Part shown: one piece after another, positions 47,049 to 54,983 of the stretch
Layout of the letters: the number at the start of each line of letters is the position of its first letter
How positions within the stretch are numbered: position 1 is the stretch's first letter
Assembly (NCBI GenBank): GCA_030430245.1
Contig: JAUIFY010000005.1
Span: 1-56,465 of the forward strand
Source: a bacterium
GTDB lineage: Bacteria; Desulfobacterota; Binatia; UBA12015
Direction: 5' to 3'
DNA length: 56,465 bases
Translations under genes and position numbers: made by a program
The notes under the pieces: model-generated
The model's input: only the letters and a program-made list of their open reading frames with translations
Told to the model about the DNA's origin: nothing
Database searches by the model: none

Positions 47049-48557
47049 ATGCCCGCGTGGTCACAGCTGGAGAAGATTCGACCCGGGACGTGCATCGTCC
47101 TCGGCGGAGACCGGGTCGTCGAAGTTCCCGAGGAGATCGTCGCGAAGTTCGCGCCGGGCGACGCGATTCTCCCGATCGAAGCGACCGGCGAGATCCTCCA
47201 CGTCCCGGCGGCCGAGCGGCGGGTGGCGAAGGAGACGGTCGGGCGGGCCGCCGCGGCGTTCGCGAAGATGGGTGCGGTCACCGATGCCCAGATCTCGACG
47301 TTCTTCGAGGAGTTCGCCACGCGCCTCGAGAACGACTCGATCTGGACACGGATCCAAAGGGTCAACGACGACGACGTCACCGAGGCGAAGTCCCGCGGTC
47401 GATCGACGACGCGCCTCGTGGCCGACGAGAAGCTACGGCGCGGGATGGTCGACGGACTTCGCGGTTGGATCGAGGCCCCCTCCCGCCGAGGCTCGATCGT
47501 CGAGACCATCGAGCACGACGGATGGCGCGTGGACCTGGTGGGCGCGGAGCTCGGAATCGTCGCGTTCGTCTTCGAAGGCCGGCCGAACGTACTCGCGGAC
47601 GCCACGGGCGTCCTTCGCGGTGGGAACACCGTCGTCTTTCGCATCGGCCGCGACGCCCTCGGCACGGCGCGGGCGGTCATGAACCTGGCCCTCGATCCGG
47701 CACTCGAGGCGGCCGGCCTGCCCGCGGGCGCCGCATGCCTCGTCGACAGCCCATCGCACGCCGCTGGTTGGGCCCTCTTCTCCGACGCACGCGTGTCGCT
47801 CGCGGTCGCGCGCGGCTCCGGTCCCGCGGTCGCGACGCTCGGCGGCCTCGCCCGTCAGGCCGGGATCGCAGCGAGCCTCCACGGCACGGGAGGCGCGTGG
47901 ATCGTCGCGAGCGAGCGCGCCGACGAGAGAGCGTTCCGCTCGGCGGTCGTCCACTCCCTCGATCGCAAGGTCTGCAACACGCTGAACGTCTGCTGCGTTC
48001 CCCGCGCGCGGGCGGCCGACCTCGTCCCGGCGCTCCTGGAGAGCCTCGCAACGGCGGGCGAACGCCGCGGCCAGTCCTTCAAGCTCCACGTCGTGCAAGG
48101 AGACGAGTCACACGTCCCGGCCGACCTCTTCTCGAAGGAGATCTCCGTGCGACGGGCCGAGGGCGACGTGGCCGAACGACAAGCGGAGCCGCTCCCCGAG
48201 AGCGATCTCGGGGTCGAGTGGGAGTGGGAGGAGACGCCCGAGATCACTCTCAAGATCGTCGACGACGTCGACCACGCGGTCGTGCTCTTCAACCGCCACA
48301 GCCCGCAATTCATCGCGAGCCTCGTGAGCGAGGACGGCGCGGAGCATGAACGTTTCTACTCCGCCGTGAACGCACCCTTCGTCGGCAACGGGTTCACCCG
48401 CTGGGTCGACGGCCAGTACGCCCTCGAGCGCCCCGAGCTCGGGCTCTCGAACTGGCAGAGCGGCCGTCTCTTCGGTCGCGGCGCGGTCCTGTCGGGGGAC
48501 AGCGTCTACACGGTTCGCGGGCGGGTCACGCAGACGAACCCCGACGTCGGGAGATGA
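47049..48557 (+). CDS. Glutamate-5-semialdehyde dehydrogenase-like (ProA family)
   Basis: 502 residues, about 80 longer than typical ProA. The aldehyde dehydrogenase-like fold is evident: FVFEGRPNVLADATGVLRGGNTVVFRI as the cofactor region, catalytic Cys in DRKVCNTLNVC, then KIVDDVDHAV and FTRWVDGQYAL plus the glycine-rich RLFGRGAVLSGDSVYTV near the end, which correspond to the ProA C-terminal signature but deviate from NASTRF and HARGPMGL. Extra N-terminal ~90 residues. No proB is adjacent and the key signatures are diverged, so it may act on another gamma-phosphate or aldehyde. NADPH-dependent reductase is the most likely class. Confidence 0.7.
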   Translation: MPAWSQLEKIRPGTCIVLGGDRVVEVPEEIVAKFAPGDAILPIEATGEILHVPAAERRVAKETVGRAAAAFAKMGAVTDAQISTFFEEFATRLENDSIWTRIQRVNDDDVTEAKSRGRSTTRLVADEKLRRGMVDGLRGWIEAPSRRGSIVETIEHDGWRVDLVGAELGIVAFVFEGRPNVLADATGVLRGGNTVVFRIGRDALGTARAVMNLALDPALEAAGLPAGAACLVDSPSHAAGWALFSDARVSLAVARGSGPAVATLGGLARQAGIAASLHGTGGAWIVASERADERAFRSAVVHSLDRKVCNTLNVCCVPRARAADLVPALLESLATAGERRGQSFKLHVVQGDESHVPADLFSKEISVRRAEGDVAERQAEPLPESDLGVEWEWEETPEITLKIVDDVDHAVVLFNRHSPQFIASLVSEDGAEHERFYSAVNAPFVGNGFTRWVDGQYALERPELGLSNWQSGRLFGRGAVLSGDSVYTVRGRVTQTNPDVGR

Positions 48558-48569
48558 TCGAGGGCGGCT

Positions 48570-49775
48570 TCACGGGAACGTGACGACGTCGAAGTTCAGC
48601 GGCAGCTGATGCTCGTGCCGCTCGGACGTTCCCGACGAGGTCGGAAGCGCCACCCCCTCGAACAGGGCCGCATCGAACTCGTCGTCGTCGATTCGCTGCG
48701 TCGTCGTGAAGGCATCGTTCACGAACGGAATGCCGTCCGAGCCGAGTGGGATCGGCCCGGTCATCGCCTGAAAGTGCAGATGCGGCGCAGACGTGTTGCC
48801 ACTGTTGCCGAGCAACCCGAGCGGCTGCCCCGCGTGCACCTGCTCGCCGAGGCCGACCCCCACCGAGCCCTTCTGGAAGTGGGCGTAGAACGTGTAGACG
48901 CCGTTGCCGTGGTCCAGAACGACGTGGTTCCCGTCGACCGTTTCGAGCGTGATCGTCCTCGGATCCGGAAGCCGCCCCGGCACCTGATCGTCGAGCCCAT
49001 CGAGAACCCGGACGACCGTTCCCGCCGCCGCGGCGTAGACGGGCGCGCCGTATCCCGAGTAGCTCTCGACGTCCTCCGGGTCCCCCGCGAAGAGTCGCCG
49101 CTCGTCGTCGACCCGCATCCAATCGATCGCGAACCTCTGCGAATCCCAGAGCGCACCATTCACGGTCTGGATCGCCCCCCGGTGCGCACCCGTCCCGTCG
49201 CAGCACCCATTGATCGCGATCCAGCCCGCGCCGCGAAGCGGCGACTGGAGCAGCGGGGCCGTGCGACGAGACACGTCGAGCGGCGCGAGATCGTACTCCA
49301 CGAGCGAGGGCATCCGAGCGCCCGGGTTCGACGCGGCACGCGCGCTCAGGTGATGCCGGATCCGCGACGGCGCATCGCGCGCGGAGTCGAAGCCGAGGGA
49401 CAGGAGCACGACTCGGGACTCGCTACTTGCGAGCGACGCATCGTCCACCGGATCGACGTTCAGGTTGCGGAGAGCCGCGACGAGACGGTCGCCTTCGAGC
49501 GTCTCGACGACCCGATCGGTATCCTGGTCGCGAATCTCGAGCCGGAGCAGCTCGGCCGGGACGCGCTTGGCGTTCGTGAGCAGGAGCTCGTAGACGACGT
49601 AGTGTCGCCCATCGGAGCCCTCGACCGGGGCGGTCTCGCCGCCGAGAACCGATCCGACGATCGGTGTGAACGCCGGCGGCGGCGACGCCTGCGCGACACT
49701 CGCCGGAGACCAACCGGCCCAGAAACCCGTGCCCGAGACGGCCACCGCCGTCAGCACCGCCACGAGAGCTCGCAT
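48570..49775 (-). CDS. Secreted M23-family metallopeptidase
   Basis: 401 residues with a signal peptide (about 1-30). An N-terminal ~150-residue beta domain precedes the LytM/M23 domain. Zinc ligands: His198 (GAHRGAI) and Asp218 (FAIDWM), with a longer insertion than the usual HxxxD, and HLH in the SAPHLHFQ stretch near residue 330, preceded by FYAHFQKGS. Gly-rich GYGAPVYAAAAGTVVRV is the standard M23 core. Such enzymes cut peptidoglycan cross-bridges or Gly-rich peptides in the periplasm. Two consecutive Cys residues (GCCDGTG) lie just ahead of the ligand His. Confidence 0.85.
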   Translation of the reverse strand: MRALVAVLTAVAVSGTGFWAGWSPASVAQASPPPAFTPIVGSVLGGETAPVEGSDGRHYVVYELLLTNAKRVPAELLRLEIRDQDTDRVVETLEGDRLVAALRNLNVDPVDDASLASSESRVVLLSLGFDSARDAPSRIRHHLSARAASNPGARMPSLVEYDLAPLDVSRRTAPLLQSPLRGAGWIAINGCCDGTGAHRGAIQTVNGALWDSQRFAIDWMRVDDERRLFAGDPEDVESYSGYGAPVYAAAAGTVVRVLDGLDDQVPGRLPDPRTITLETVDGNHVVLDHGNGVYTFYAHFQKGSVGVGLGEQVHAGQPLGLLGNSGNTSAPHLHFQAMTGPIPLGSDGIPFVNDAFTTTQRIDDDEFDAALFEGVALPTSSGTSERHEHQLPLNFDVVTFP

Positions 49776-49837
49776 CTCGTCCGTTCATCGTCACGGACGG
49801 GCCAAAGCGTTAGCCCGCGGTACGCGTCATCGAGCGT

Positions 49838-50969
49838 CTACTCGGCGCCGGCTTCGGCTTCGACCGGCTCACCGGCGCGCCGCAGGAGCTCCGCCTCGAT
49901 GAACTTGTCGAGGTCGCCGTCGAGCACGGCGTCCGTGTTCCCGACCTCGACTCCGGTCCGGTGGTCCTTCACCATGCGGTACGGCTGCAGAACGTACGAG
50001 CGGATCTGACTGCCGAAGTCGATGTCGCGCTTCGCTCCGGTCAGCTCTTCCTTCTGCTGCCTCTGCTTCTCGAGCTCGAGCTCATAGAGGCGCGACTTCA
50101 GGATCTTCATCGCCATCGCCCGATTCTTGTGCTGCGAGCGCTCGTTCTGGCAGGCGACGACGATCCCGGTCGGGATGTGGGTGAAGCGCACGGCGGAGTC
50201 CGTCTTGTTGACGTGCTGACCACCGGCACCGGACGAGCGATACGTATCGATGCGTAGGTCGTCCTCGTCGACCTCGATGTCGATGTCCTCGTCGATCTCG
50301 GGCGTGACCAACACGGACGCGAAGGAGGTATGGCGGCGCGCCTGACCGTCGAACGGTGAAATGCGGACGAGCCGGTGGATCCCGGCCTCGGCCCGCAGGT
50401 ATCCGTAGGCGTACTCGCCGTCGATCGCGACGGTCGAGCTCTTGATGCCCGCGCCTTCACCCGGCGTGTGCTCGATGACCTGGGTCTTGTAGCCGCGACG
50501 TTCGGCCCAACGCAGGATCATCCGGAGGAGCATCTCGGCCCAATCCTGGGCCTCGAGCCCACCCGCTCCCGGATTGACCGTGATGATCGCCCCCGAGGAG
50601 TCGTGCTCCCCACCCAGCATCCGCTGGAACTCGAGATCGCGCACGCGCGCCTCGACCTCGCCGAGTCGCTGCTCGGCCTCCCCGAGGGCGTCCTCGCCGT
50701 CCTCCTCGGCGGCCATCTCCAGATAGACGCCGATCTCCTCGACGCCCTCGGTGATCGCCTTGAAGGCGTCGAGGCGACCGTTCACGCTCGCACGCTCGCG
50801 CAGCACCTCCTGCGCACGATCCTGGTTCTCCCAGAGATCTTCGCTGGAGCTCAGGGTGTCGAGCTCGGAGACCCGCTTCTCGAGCGCGGGGACGTCAAAG
50901 ATACCTCCCGAGAGCGGCCACCCGCTCCTCGAGCTTGGTCAAACGATCACGTCCCTCGGTCAGCACCAT
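49838..50969 (-). CDS. prfB: Peptide chain release factor 2, with programmed +1 frameshift
   Basis: 376 residues if the frameshift is used. The 0-frame starts at ATG 50969 (24 codons) and ends at an in-frame TGA (50897-50895). Reading continues in the +1 frame from GAC (50896) to the stop at 49838. The junction is CTT-TGA-C, preceded by GGGAGG two codons upstream, the textbook RF2 autoregulation site. Domain signs: coiled-coil N-terminus (DVPALEKRVSEL...), GAGGQHVNKTDS with the catalytic GGQ, and SPFDGQARRHTSF with SPF, the RF2 stop-codon specificity tripeptide for UGA/UAA. It terminates translation at UAA and UGA. Confidence 0.95.
50894..50909 (-). promoter_or_regulatory. RF2 programmed frameshift site
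   Basis: On the minus strand GGGAGG-TAT-CTT-TGA-C: an internal Shine-Dalgarno-like GGGAGG three bases before the slippery CTT, then the poorly read TGA followed by C. When RF2 is scarce the ribosome slips +1 on CTT (Leu) and makes full-length RF2. Confidence 0.95.
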
Positions 50970-51107
50970 TTCGACTTCCCCATCCCGGCGGCCCGGACTC
51001 ACGCGGATTCACCGCATGCGGCCACGCACCTCGAGTCGTAGCGTCCGGCCGGGCGCGGACGCAACTCGGCCGAGCGGCACGGCGCACCGCGGGATCGGAG
51101 GACGACC

Positions 51108-52268
51108 TCAGGGAGCGGACTCCCGGGTGGCATCGGGCTCGTCCCACCCGTACCGCTCGAACAGGGGAGCGAGGCGCGTGCGGATCTCGTCCGCCTGGAG
51201 CCCGAACTCCTCGAGGCTGTACGTGTGACCGGAGCGGTGCTTCCCCTCGCGCTTGCCCTGCGCCTCGAGAAACTCTCGATACTCGACGCTCATCTCGAGG
51301 CCCAGGTCCGCGTAGACCCTCTGGATCGCCGCTGCGGCATCCGTCGTCGCCTCGCGGTAGTCGACGATGGCGCGCGGAGTCTTCGGAGAGCGATCCAGGA
51401 CCTCGAGTGGATGCATGTAGGTGTCGAAGGACTGATCGGCCAGAACGCGCAAGCACTCCGTCATCCGGTCTTCGTGCCAGCCGAGACGGCGCCAGCTGCT
51501 CTGCATCAACTTGAGCAAGCTCGGGATCGTCTCGTTCGGATTGCGCATCGTGGTCACGATCCGCGCGTCGGGGAAGGTCTCGATCAGAGCGGCGACGCGT
51601 CCCGCGAAGACCGGGTTCTTGGACAGGTGCGTCTTCTCCGGCCCGTTCAGGTGGAGCTGCCGACGCACGCACTCCTTGTAGAACTGCATCACACGCCGGC
51701 GCTTCTTCTCCGGCCACCGATCCACGTAGTAGAAGTCGAGATCGCCCATGTAGGGCATCTTCGTGATCCAGAATCCGGACGCCATCGAGTAGTAGAGGAC
51801 GATGTCGTCCTCCTCCGCCTCGGTGAGGCCCATCATGTGGACCTTGCGCACGGCCGCGTAGTGGCGATCCTCCCAGGCCTTCACGCACCTCTCGAGCACG
51901 CCCCCGAGCACCGCACGGTCGAAGCGAGCGAGGGCCCGGATGATCTTCTTCTGTAGAAGCGAGGGAAAGTACATCTCGTAGAGCAGGAACACGCTGAACC
52001 GTCCCTCGTCCGCACTCAGCAACCGGTGCACGAGCGTCGTCCCGCTTCTAGCGTGTCCTACGACGAACACGGGCGCCTTCACCTCGACCTTCCACAGTCC
52101 AGGGAAGAGGATCCCGTCGAGGAAGAAGCAGATGGCATGAAACGTCGAGACCAGCGGAACGGCCACGAGCAGCACCGAAAGGAAGTAGAGGCGCACCGCC
52201 GGCTGCTTCTCGCGCCACGCCAGCGCGATCATCCGGCGCCAGTTCGCGAAGTCGAAGTGGAAGAGCAC
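51108..52268 (-). CDS. Sulfotransferase family protein (membrane-anchored)
   Basis: 386 residues, GTG start. A hydrophobic segment at about 28-52 (YFLSVLLVAVPLVSTF) may anchor it. The PAPS 5'-phosphosulfate loop reads VVGHARSGTTLVHRLL (P-loop-like, about 69-84) and the 3'-phosphate site TTMRNPNETIPSLLKLM carries the conserved Arg and Ser. It transfers sulfate from PAPS to a hydroxyl or amine. The substrate-binding C-terminal half is unrecognised. Divergent from another sulfotransferase gene with 84 bases between start codons. Confidence 0.85.
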   Translation of the reverse strand: MLFHFDFANWRRMIALAWREKQPAVRLYFLSVLLVAVPLVSTFHAICFFLDGILFPGLWKVEVKAPVFVVGHARSGTTLVHRLLSADEGRFSVFLLYEMYFPSLLQKKIIRALARFDRAVLGGVLERCVKAWEDRHYAAVRKVHMMGLTEAEEDDIVLYYSMASGFWITKMPYMGDLDFYYVDRWPEKKRRRVMQFYKECVRRQLHLNGPEKTHLSKNPVFAGRVAALIETFPDARIVTTMRNPNETIPSLLKLMQSSWRRLGWHEDRMTECLRVLADQSFDTYMHPLEVLDRSPKTPRAIVDYREATTDAAAAIQRVYADLGLEMSVEYREFLEAQGKREGKHRSGHTYSLEEFGLQADEIRTRLAPLFERYGWDEPDATRESAP

Positions 52269-52314
52269 CGCGGTGCTTTAGCGCGAAGCGTGACACGCCG
52301 GAAGGGCCGAACGA

Positions 52315-52343
52315 TTGCCCCGGAGCACGTCCGCCGCTACCGT
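52315..52343 (+). promoter_or_regulatory. Near-leaderless promoter of the second sulfotransferase
   Basis: TTGCCC (52315-52320), 17-base spacer, TACCGT (52338-52343), nine bases to ATG 52353. A -10 like TAAAGC (52280-52275, minus strand) lies six bases before the divergent GTG start, with only a weak -35. Confidence 0.4.
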
Positions 52344-52352
52344 GCGGCGGCC

Positions 52353-53048
52353 ATGGCCGAGCTGCTTCGAAACGGCGCCGTGTTCATCCACGTCCCCAAG
52401 TGCGGAGGCAACTGGGTCCGCGCGGCGCTTCGCGACCAACGTCTCTGGCGCTGTCGGATCGGATACAAGCACTCGACGCCGGAGCGCATCGACGACGTGT
52501 GGCGATTCCATCGCTGGCAGTTCGTGAAACACCTCCCCACGCGCCCCGACGTGACTCCGGGAAAGCTCCGGCGTGCCTACAAGTTCTGCTTCGTGCGCAA
52601 TCCCGTCACGTGGTACGAGTCGTGGTGGAAGTTCATGGCCGGAGATTGGCACCCGTGGGAGGTCGGGCGCTGGCACCCGCAGCGCCCCATCGACGACTGC
52701 GGCGACGACGACTTCAACCGCTTCGTCGAGAACGTCCTGCGCGAGCGCCCGGGCTACGTGAGCGAGATGTACGACTGGTACGCTCGGGGGGTCGACTTCG
52801 TCGGGCGCACCGAGAGCCTCACCGACGACCTCCGTCGCGCGCTCGCGGGATGCGGACTCGACGTCGACATCGAGGCGTTGCGCCGGGTCCCGGCCGAGAA
52901 CGTCAGCGAACCGCGCTGCGGTCTACCGCGATGGGACGCGACCGTACTGGAGCGGCTCGTCGCGTCGGAACGCGACGCGATCGAAGCGTACGGGTACGAG
53001 CGGCAAGTCGCGGCCCTCCGCGAGGAGCGAGCCGTGACCTCCGACTGA
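52353..53048 (+). CDS. Sulfotransferase 2-family protein (heparan-type)
   Basis: 231 residues, soluble. The PAPS site is FIHVPKCGGNWVRAAL (about 9-24), whose HxPKxGG form is typical of heparan/chondroitin sulfotransferase-like (sulfotransfer_2) proteins; the 3'-phosphate loop is FCFVRNPVTWYESWW. The middle is rich in Trp and acidic residues (DDCGDDDFNRFVENV). It probably sulfates a surface glycan or lipid headgroup. Together with the divergent membrane-anchored sulfotransferase it makes a pair, suggesting sulfated cell-surface material. Confidence 0.85.
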   Translation: MAELLRNGAVFIHVPKCGGNWVRAALRDQRLWRCRIGYKHSTPERIDDVWRFHRWQFVKHLPTRPDVTPGKLRRAYKFCFVRNPVTWYESWWKFMAGDWHPWEVGRWHPQRPIDDCGDDDFNRFVENVLRERPGYVSEMYDWYARGVDFVGRTESLTDDLRRALAGCGLDVDIEALRRVPAENVSEPRCGLPRWDATVLERLVASERDAIEAYGYERQVAALREERAVTSD

Positions 53049-53059
53049 ACGCCGTGGCC

Positions 53060-53076
53060 GGCGGCTACCAGCCGCC
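53060..53076. terminator. Bidirectional hairpin between convergent genes
   Basis: GGCGGCT-ACC-AGCCGCC, a perfect 7-bp stem with a 3-base loop. It lies 12 bases after the sulfotransferase stop and covers the last codons of the convergent Cys-rich gene. On the plus strand it is followed by TTCGTCTTCC. Confidence 0.5.
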
Positions 53077-53604
53077 TTCGTCTTCCTCCACCACTGCTTG
53101 CGGGTCGACGTTGCCTTCCTTGCCGACGCCCCCATCGACGCACTTCGCAGCGAGCCGCATGTACCGGCTGCAGAAGCACTGACAGCTCATCGGCGCGTGA
53201 CACGGGTCGACGCCCGGATCGGTCTCCTCGCAAACGCAGCCTTCGGGCCGCTTCAGCTTCTCGAGCGTCTCGCGATCGCGGTCGAGACACTCGGCACACT
53301 TGCGGCAGTCGGGCGGACACGCTTTCCCGAGCGCCTTCTGCGCGTTGTACCAGGGGACCGTCTTGCTGCTGCCGCCGCCGGTCCAGCTGAGCTGCGTGCA
53401 CATCCCGCCCTCGAGTGGCCGACAGCACGTGGCGCAGCCGTCCTGCGAGGGCGACGTACACGGCGGAGCCGAGGAGGCCTCCGCGGCCGCCTCGGCCGCG
53501 GCTTCCGCCGCCTGCGCCTTGGCGTCCTCCGCCTGGCCGAGCGACGGCGCGACGAGAGCAAACGACGACGACAACGTCAGAATCGCGAGAATTCGAATGA
53601 GCAT
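53065..53604 (-). CDS. Secreted Cys-rich protein
   Basis: 179 residues. Signal peptide about 1-25 (ILAILTLSSSFALVAPSLG). Then an Ala/Glu-rich stretch (AEAAAEAAAEA, about 27-43) and a Cys-rich domain with about 17 Cys in tight patterns: CATCCR, CPPDCRKCAEC, GCVCEE, CQCFC. This looks like a disulfide-rich or metal-binding extracellular domain. Acidic C-terminus (VVEEDEGGW). Function unknown. AAGGA sits ten bases before the ATG. Confidence 0.65.
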   Translation of the reverse strand: MLIRILAILTLSSSFALVAPSLGQAEDAKAQAAEAAAEAAAEASSAPPCTSPSQDGCATCCRPLEGGMCTQLSWTGGGSSKTVPWYNAQKALGKACPPDCRKCAECLDRDRETLEKLKRPEGCVCEETDPGVDPCHAPMSCQCFCSRYMRLAAKCVDGGVGKEGNVDPQAVVEEDEGGW

Positions 53605-53659
53605 GACGCCGTATTCCTTATGGGACGAGGTGTGGCAAGCGCCACCCGGGGCGATTCGC

Positions 53660-53665
53660 TAGCGT
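53660..53665 (+). promoter_or_regulatory. -10 element directly before the AcoX-like gene
   Basis: TAGCGT ends seven bases before ATG 53673. No convincing -35, no Shine-Dalgarno. An alternative GTG at 53664 overlaps the hexamer, making 53673 the more likely start. Confidence 0.35.
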
Positions 53666-53672
53666 GGGCCCG

Positions 53673-54734
53673 ATGTCGGACGCGTCGCACACGCCGCCTC
53701 TTCGGGGGGCCGTCGGAATCCTCGCGAATCCGCGGGCCGGCGGCGACGTGCGTCGCCTCGCCGCGCGCGCCTCCTCCTCCACCCTCGAGAGCAAGCGAAA
53801 TCAGGTCACCCGTGTCGCGGTCGGCGCCCGGGCGGCGGGCGTCCGGAAGGTCTACATCGCTCGCGACCCGATGCGGGTGGCCGTCGGCGCGCTGGAGAAC
53901 CTGGCTCTCGACCTCGAGGTCGAGGTCCTGGACGTGGGTGCCGAGCACACCGCCGAAGACACCCACCGGGCCACCCTGGCGATGCGCTCCGCGGGCTGCG
54001 GCGCGCTGGCCGTTCTGGGGGGCGACGGCACCAACCGGATCGTCGCTCGCGCCTGGCCCGAAGCCTTCGTCGTCCCGATCTCGACGGGTACGAACAACGT
54101 CTTCCCCCGCATGGTCGAGGCGACGATCGCCGGCGCGGCCGCGGGACTCGTCGCCGCGGACCGCCTCGACGGGGCGGAGGTCTCTCGCCCCGCGAAGCAG
54201 ATCCAGCTCGATCGTGCCGATGGCGCTCGCGACATCGCCCTCATCGACGCCGGCCTCTTCGTCGACGACATCGTCGGAAACCTCATGCCGGTCGAGCCGT
54301 CGAAGATCCGATCCGTCGTCCTCGCTCGGGCCGAGCCCGCGGCCGTCGGTCTCTCGCCGATCGGTGGCCTTCTCGAGCCGTCGGGGGAAGACGACGACTT
54401 CGGCGTCGTCGTGACGTGCACGGCCCACGACGGCGGGGGAAGACCGCTGCTCGTTCCGATTTCCCCGGGGCTCTACCGCACCGTCCACGTCGCGGCCGCT
54501 CGTCGCGTCGCGCTCGACGAACCGATCACGCTCGACGGCCCCGGTGTGCTCGCGTTCGACGGCGACCGCGAGATCGCGCTCGCGCCGGGGGAGAAAGCCG
54601 TCCTGCGCGTCACTCGCGGCGGACCGAACGTGATCTCCGTCGAACGCGCGCTTCGCCTCGCGGCCGAGCGCGGGCTCTACCTCGACCGCGGACCGTTCCA
54701 CGACGGGCACGGTATCCTTCCCGAGTGCTGCTGA
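53673..54734 (+). CDS. ATP-NAD/AcoX kinase-like protein
   Basis: 353 residues from ATG 53673 (356 from GTG 53664). NAD-kinase/diacylglycerol kinase superfamily signs: GILANPRAGGD at the N-terminus, LAVLGGDGTNRI (the GGDG nucleotide-binding motif) and ISTGTNNVFP as the second conserved motif. Overall length and the order match AcoX, an uncharacterised member of acetoin-catabolism loci, rather than true NAD kinases. No acetoin dehydrogenase genes are nearby, so it is an orphan. The C-terminal half (from about 260) is beta-rich with DGPGVLAFDGDRE. Cytoplasmic; substrate unknown. Confidence 0.75.
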   Translation: MSDASHTPPLRGAVGILANPRAGGDVRRLAARASSSTLESKRNQVTRVAVGARAAGVRKVYIARDPMRVAVGALENLALDLEVEVLDVGAEHTAEDTHRATLAMRSAGCGALAVLGGDGTNRIVARAWPEAFVVPISTGTNNVFPRMVEATIAGAAAGLVAADRLDGAEVSRPAKQIQLDRADGARDIALIDAGLFVDDIVGNLMPVEPSKIRSVVLARAEPAAVGLSPIGGLLEPSGEDDDFGVVVTCTAHDGGGRPLLVPISPGLYRTVHVAAARRVALDEPITLDGPGVLAFDGDREIALAPGEKAVLRVTRGGPNVISVERALRLAAERGLYLDRGPFHDGHGILPECC

Positions 54735-54755
54735 CGCGCCGGCGGCCACGGCGCG
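54735..54755 (+). terminator. Hairpin directly after the AcoX-like stop codon
   Basis: CGCGCCG (54735-54741) and CGGCGCG (54749-54755) form a 7-bp stem with a 7-base loop starting on the base after the stop. No T-tract, so factor-independent termination is uncertain. The following 230 bases up to 54984 show no gene. Confidence 0.35.
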
Positions 54756-54983
54756 CCGAGCCGCGACCCGCACCTCGCCACTGGTAGCGAGGCGGGCCAC
54801 GCCCCTCGCTGTCCTCCGCAGCCGCCACCTGCCGACCTGCACGGCGGACACGGGGGACCCCCACGACCCGCAACCCCTGCCCTCCGAGACGGCACGTCGC
54901 TTGCCAAGCATCGACGCAAGCGCCCCGTGCGCATCCACTTCATCCGGTGAGAGGGACCCACCACAGCCGAGGAATGACCTCGT

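Noticed and set aside
54756-54983. Small hairpins (CCTCGC/GCGAGG, GGGGGACCCCC) after the AcoX-like gene
   Set aside because: Short stems are expected by chance in GC-rich DNA; no T-tract, repeat or gene is associated.
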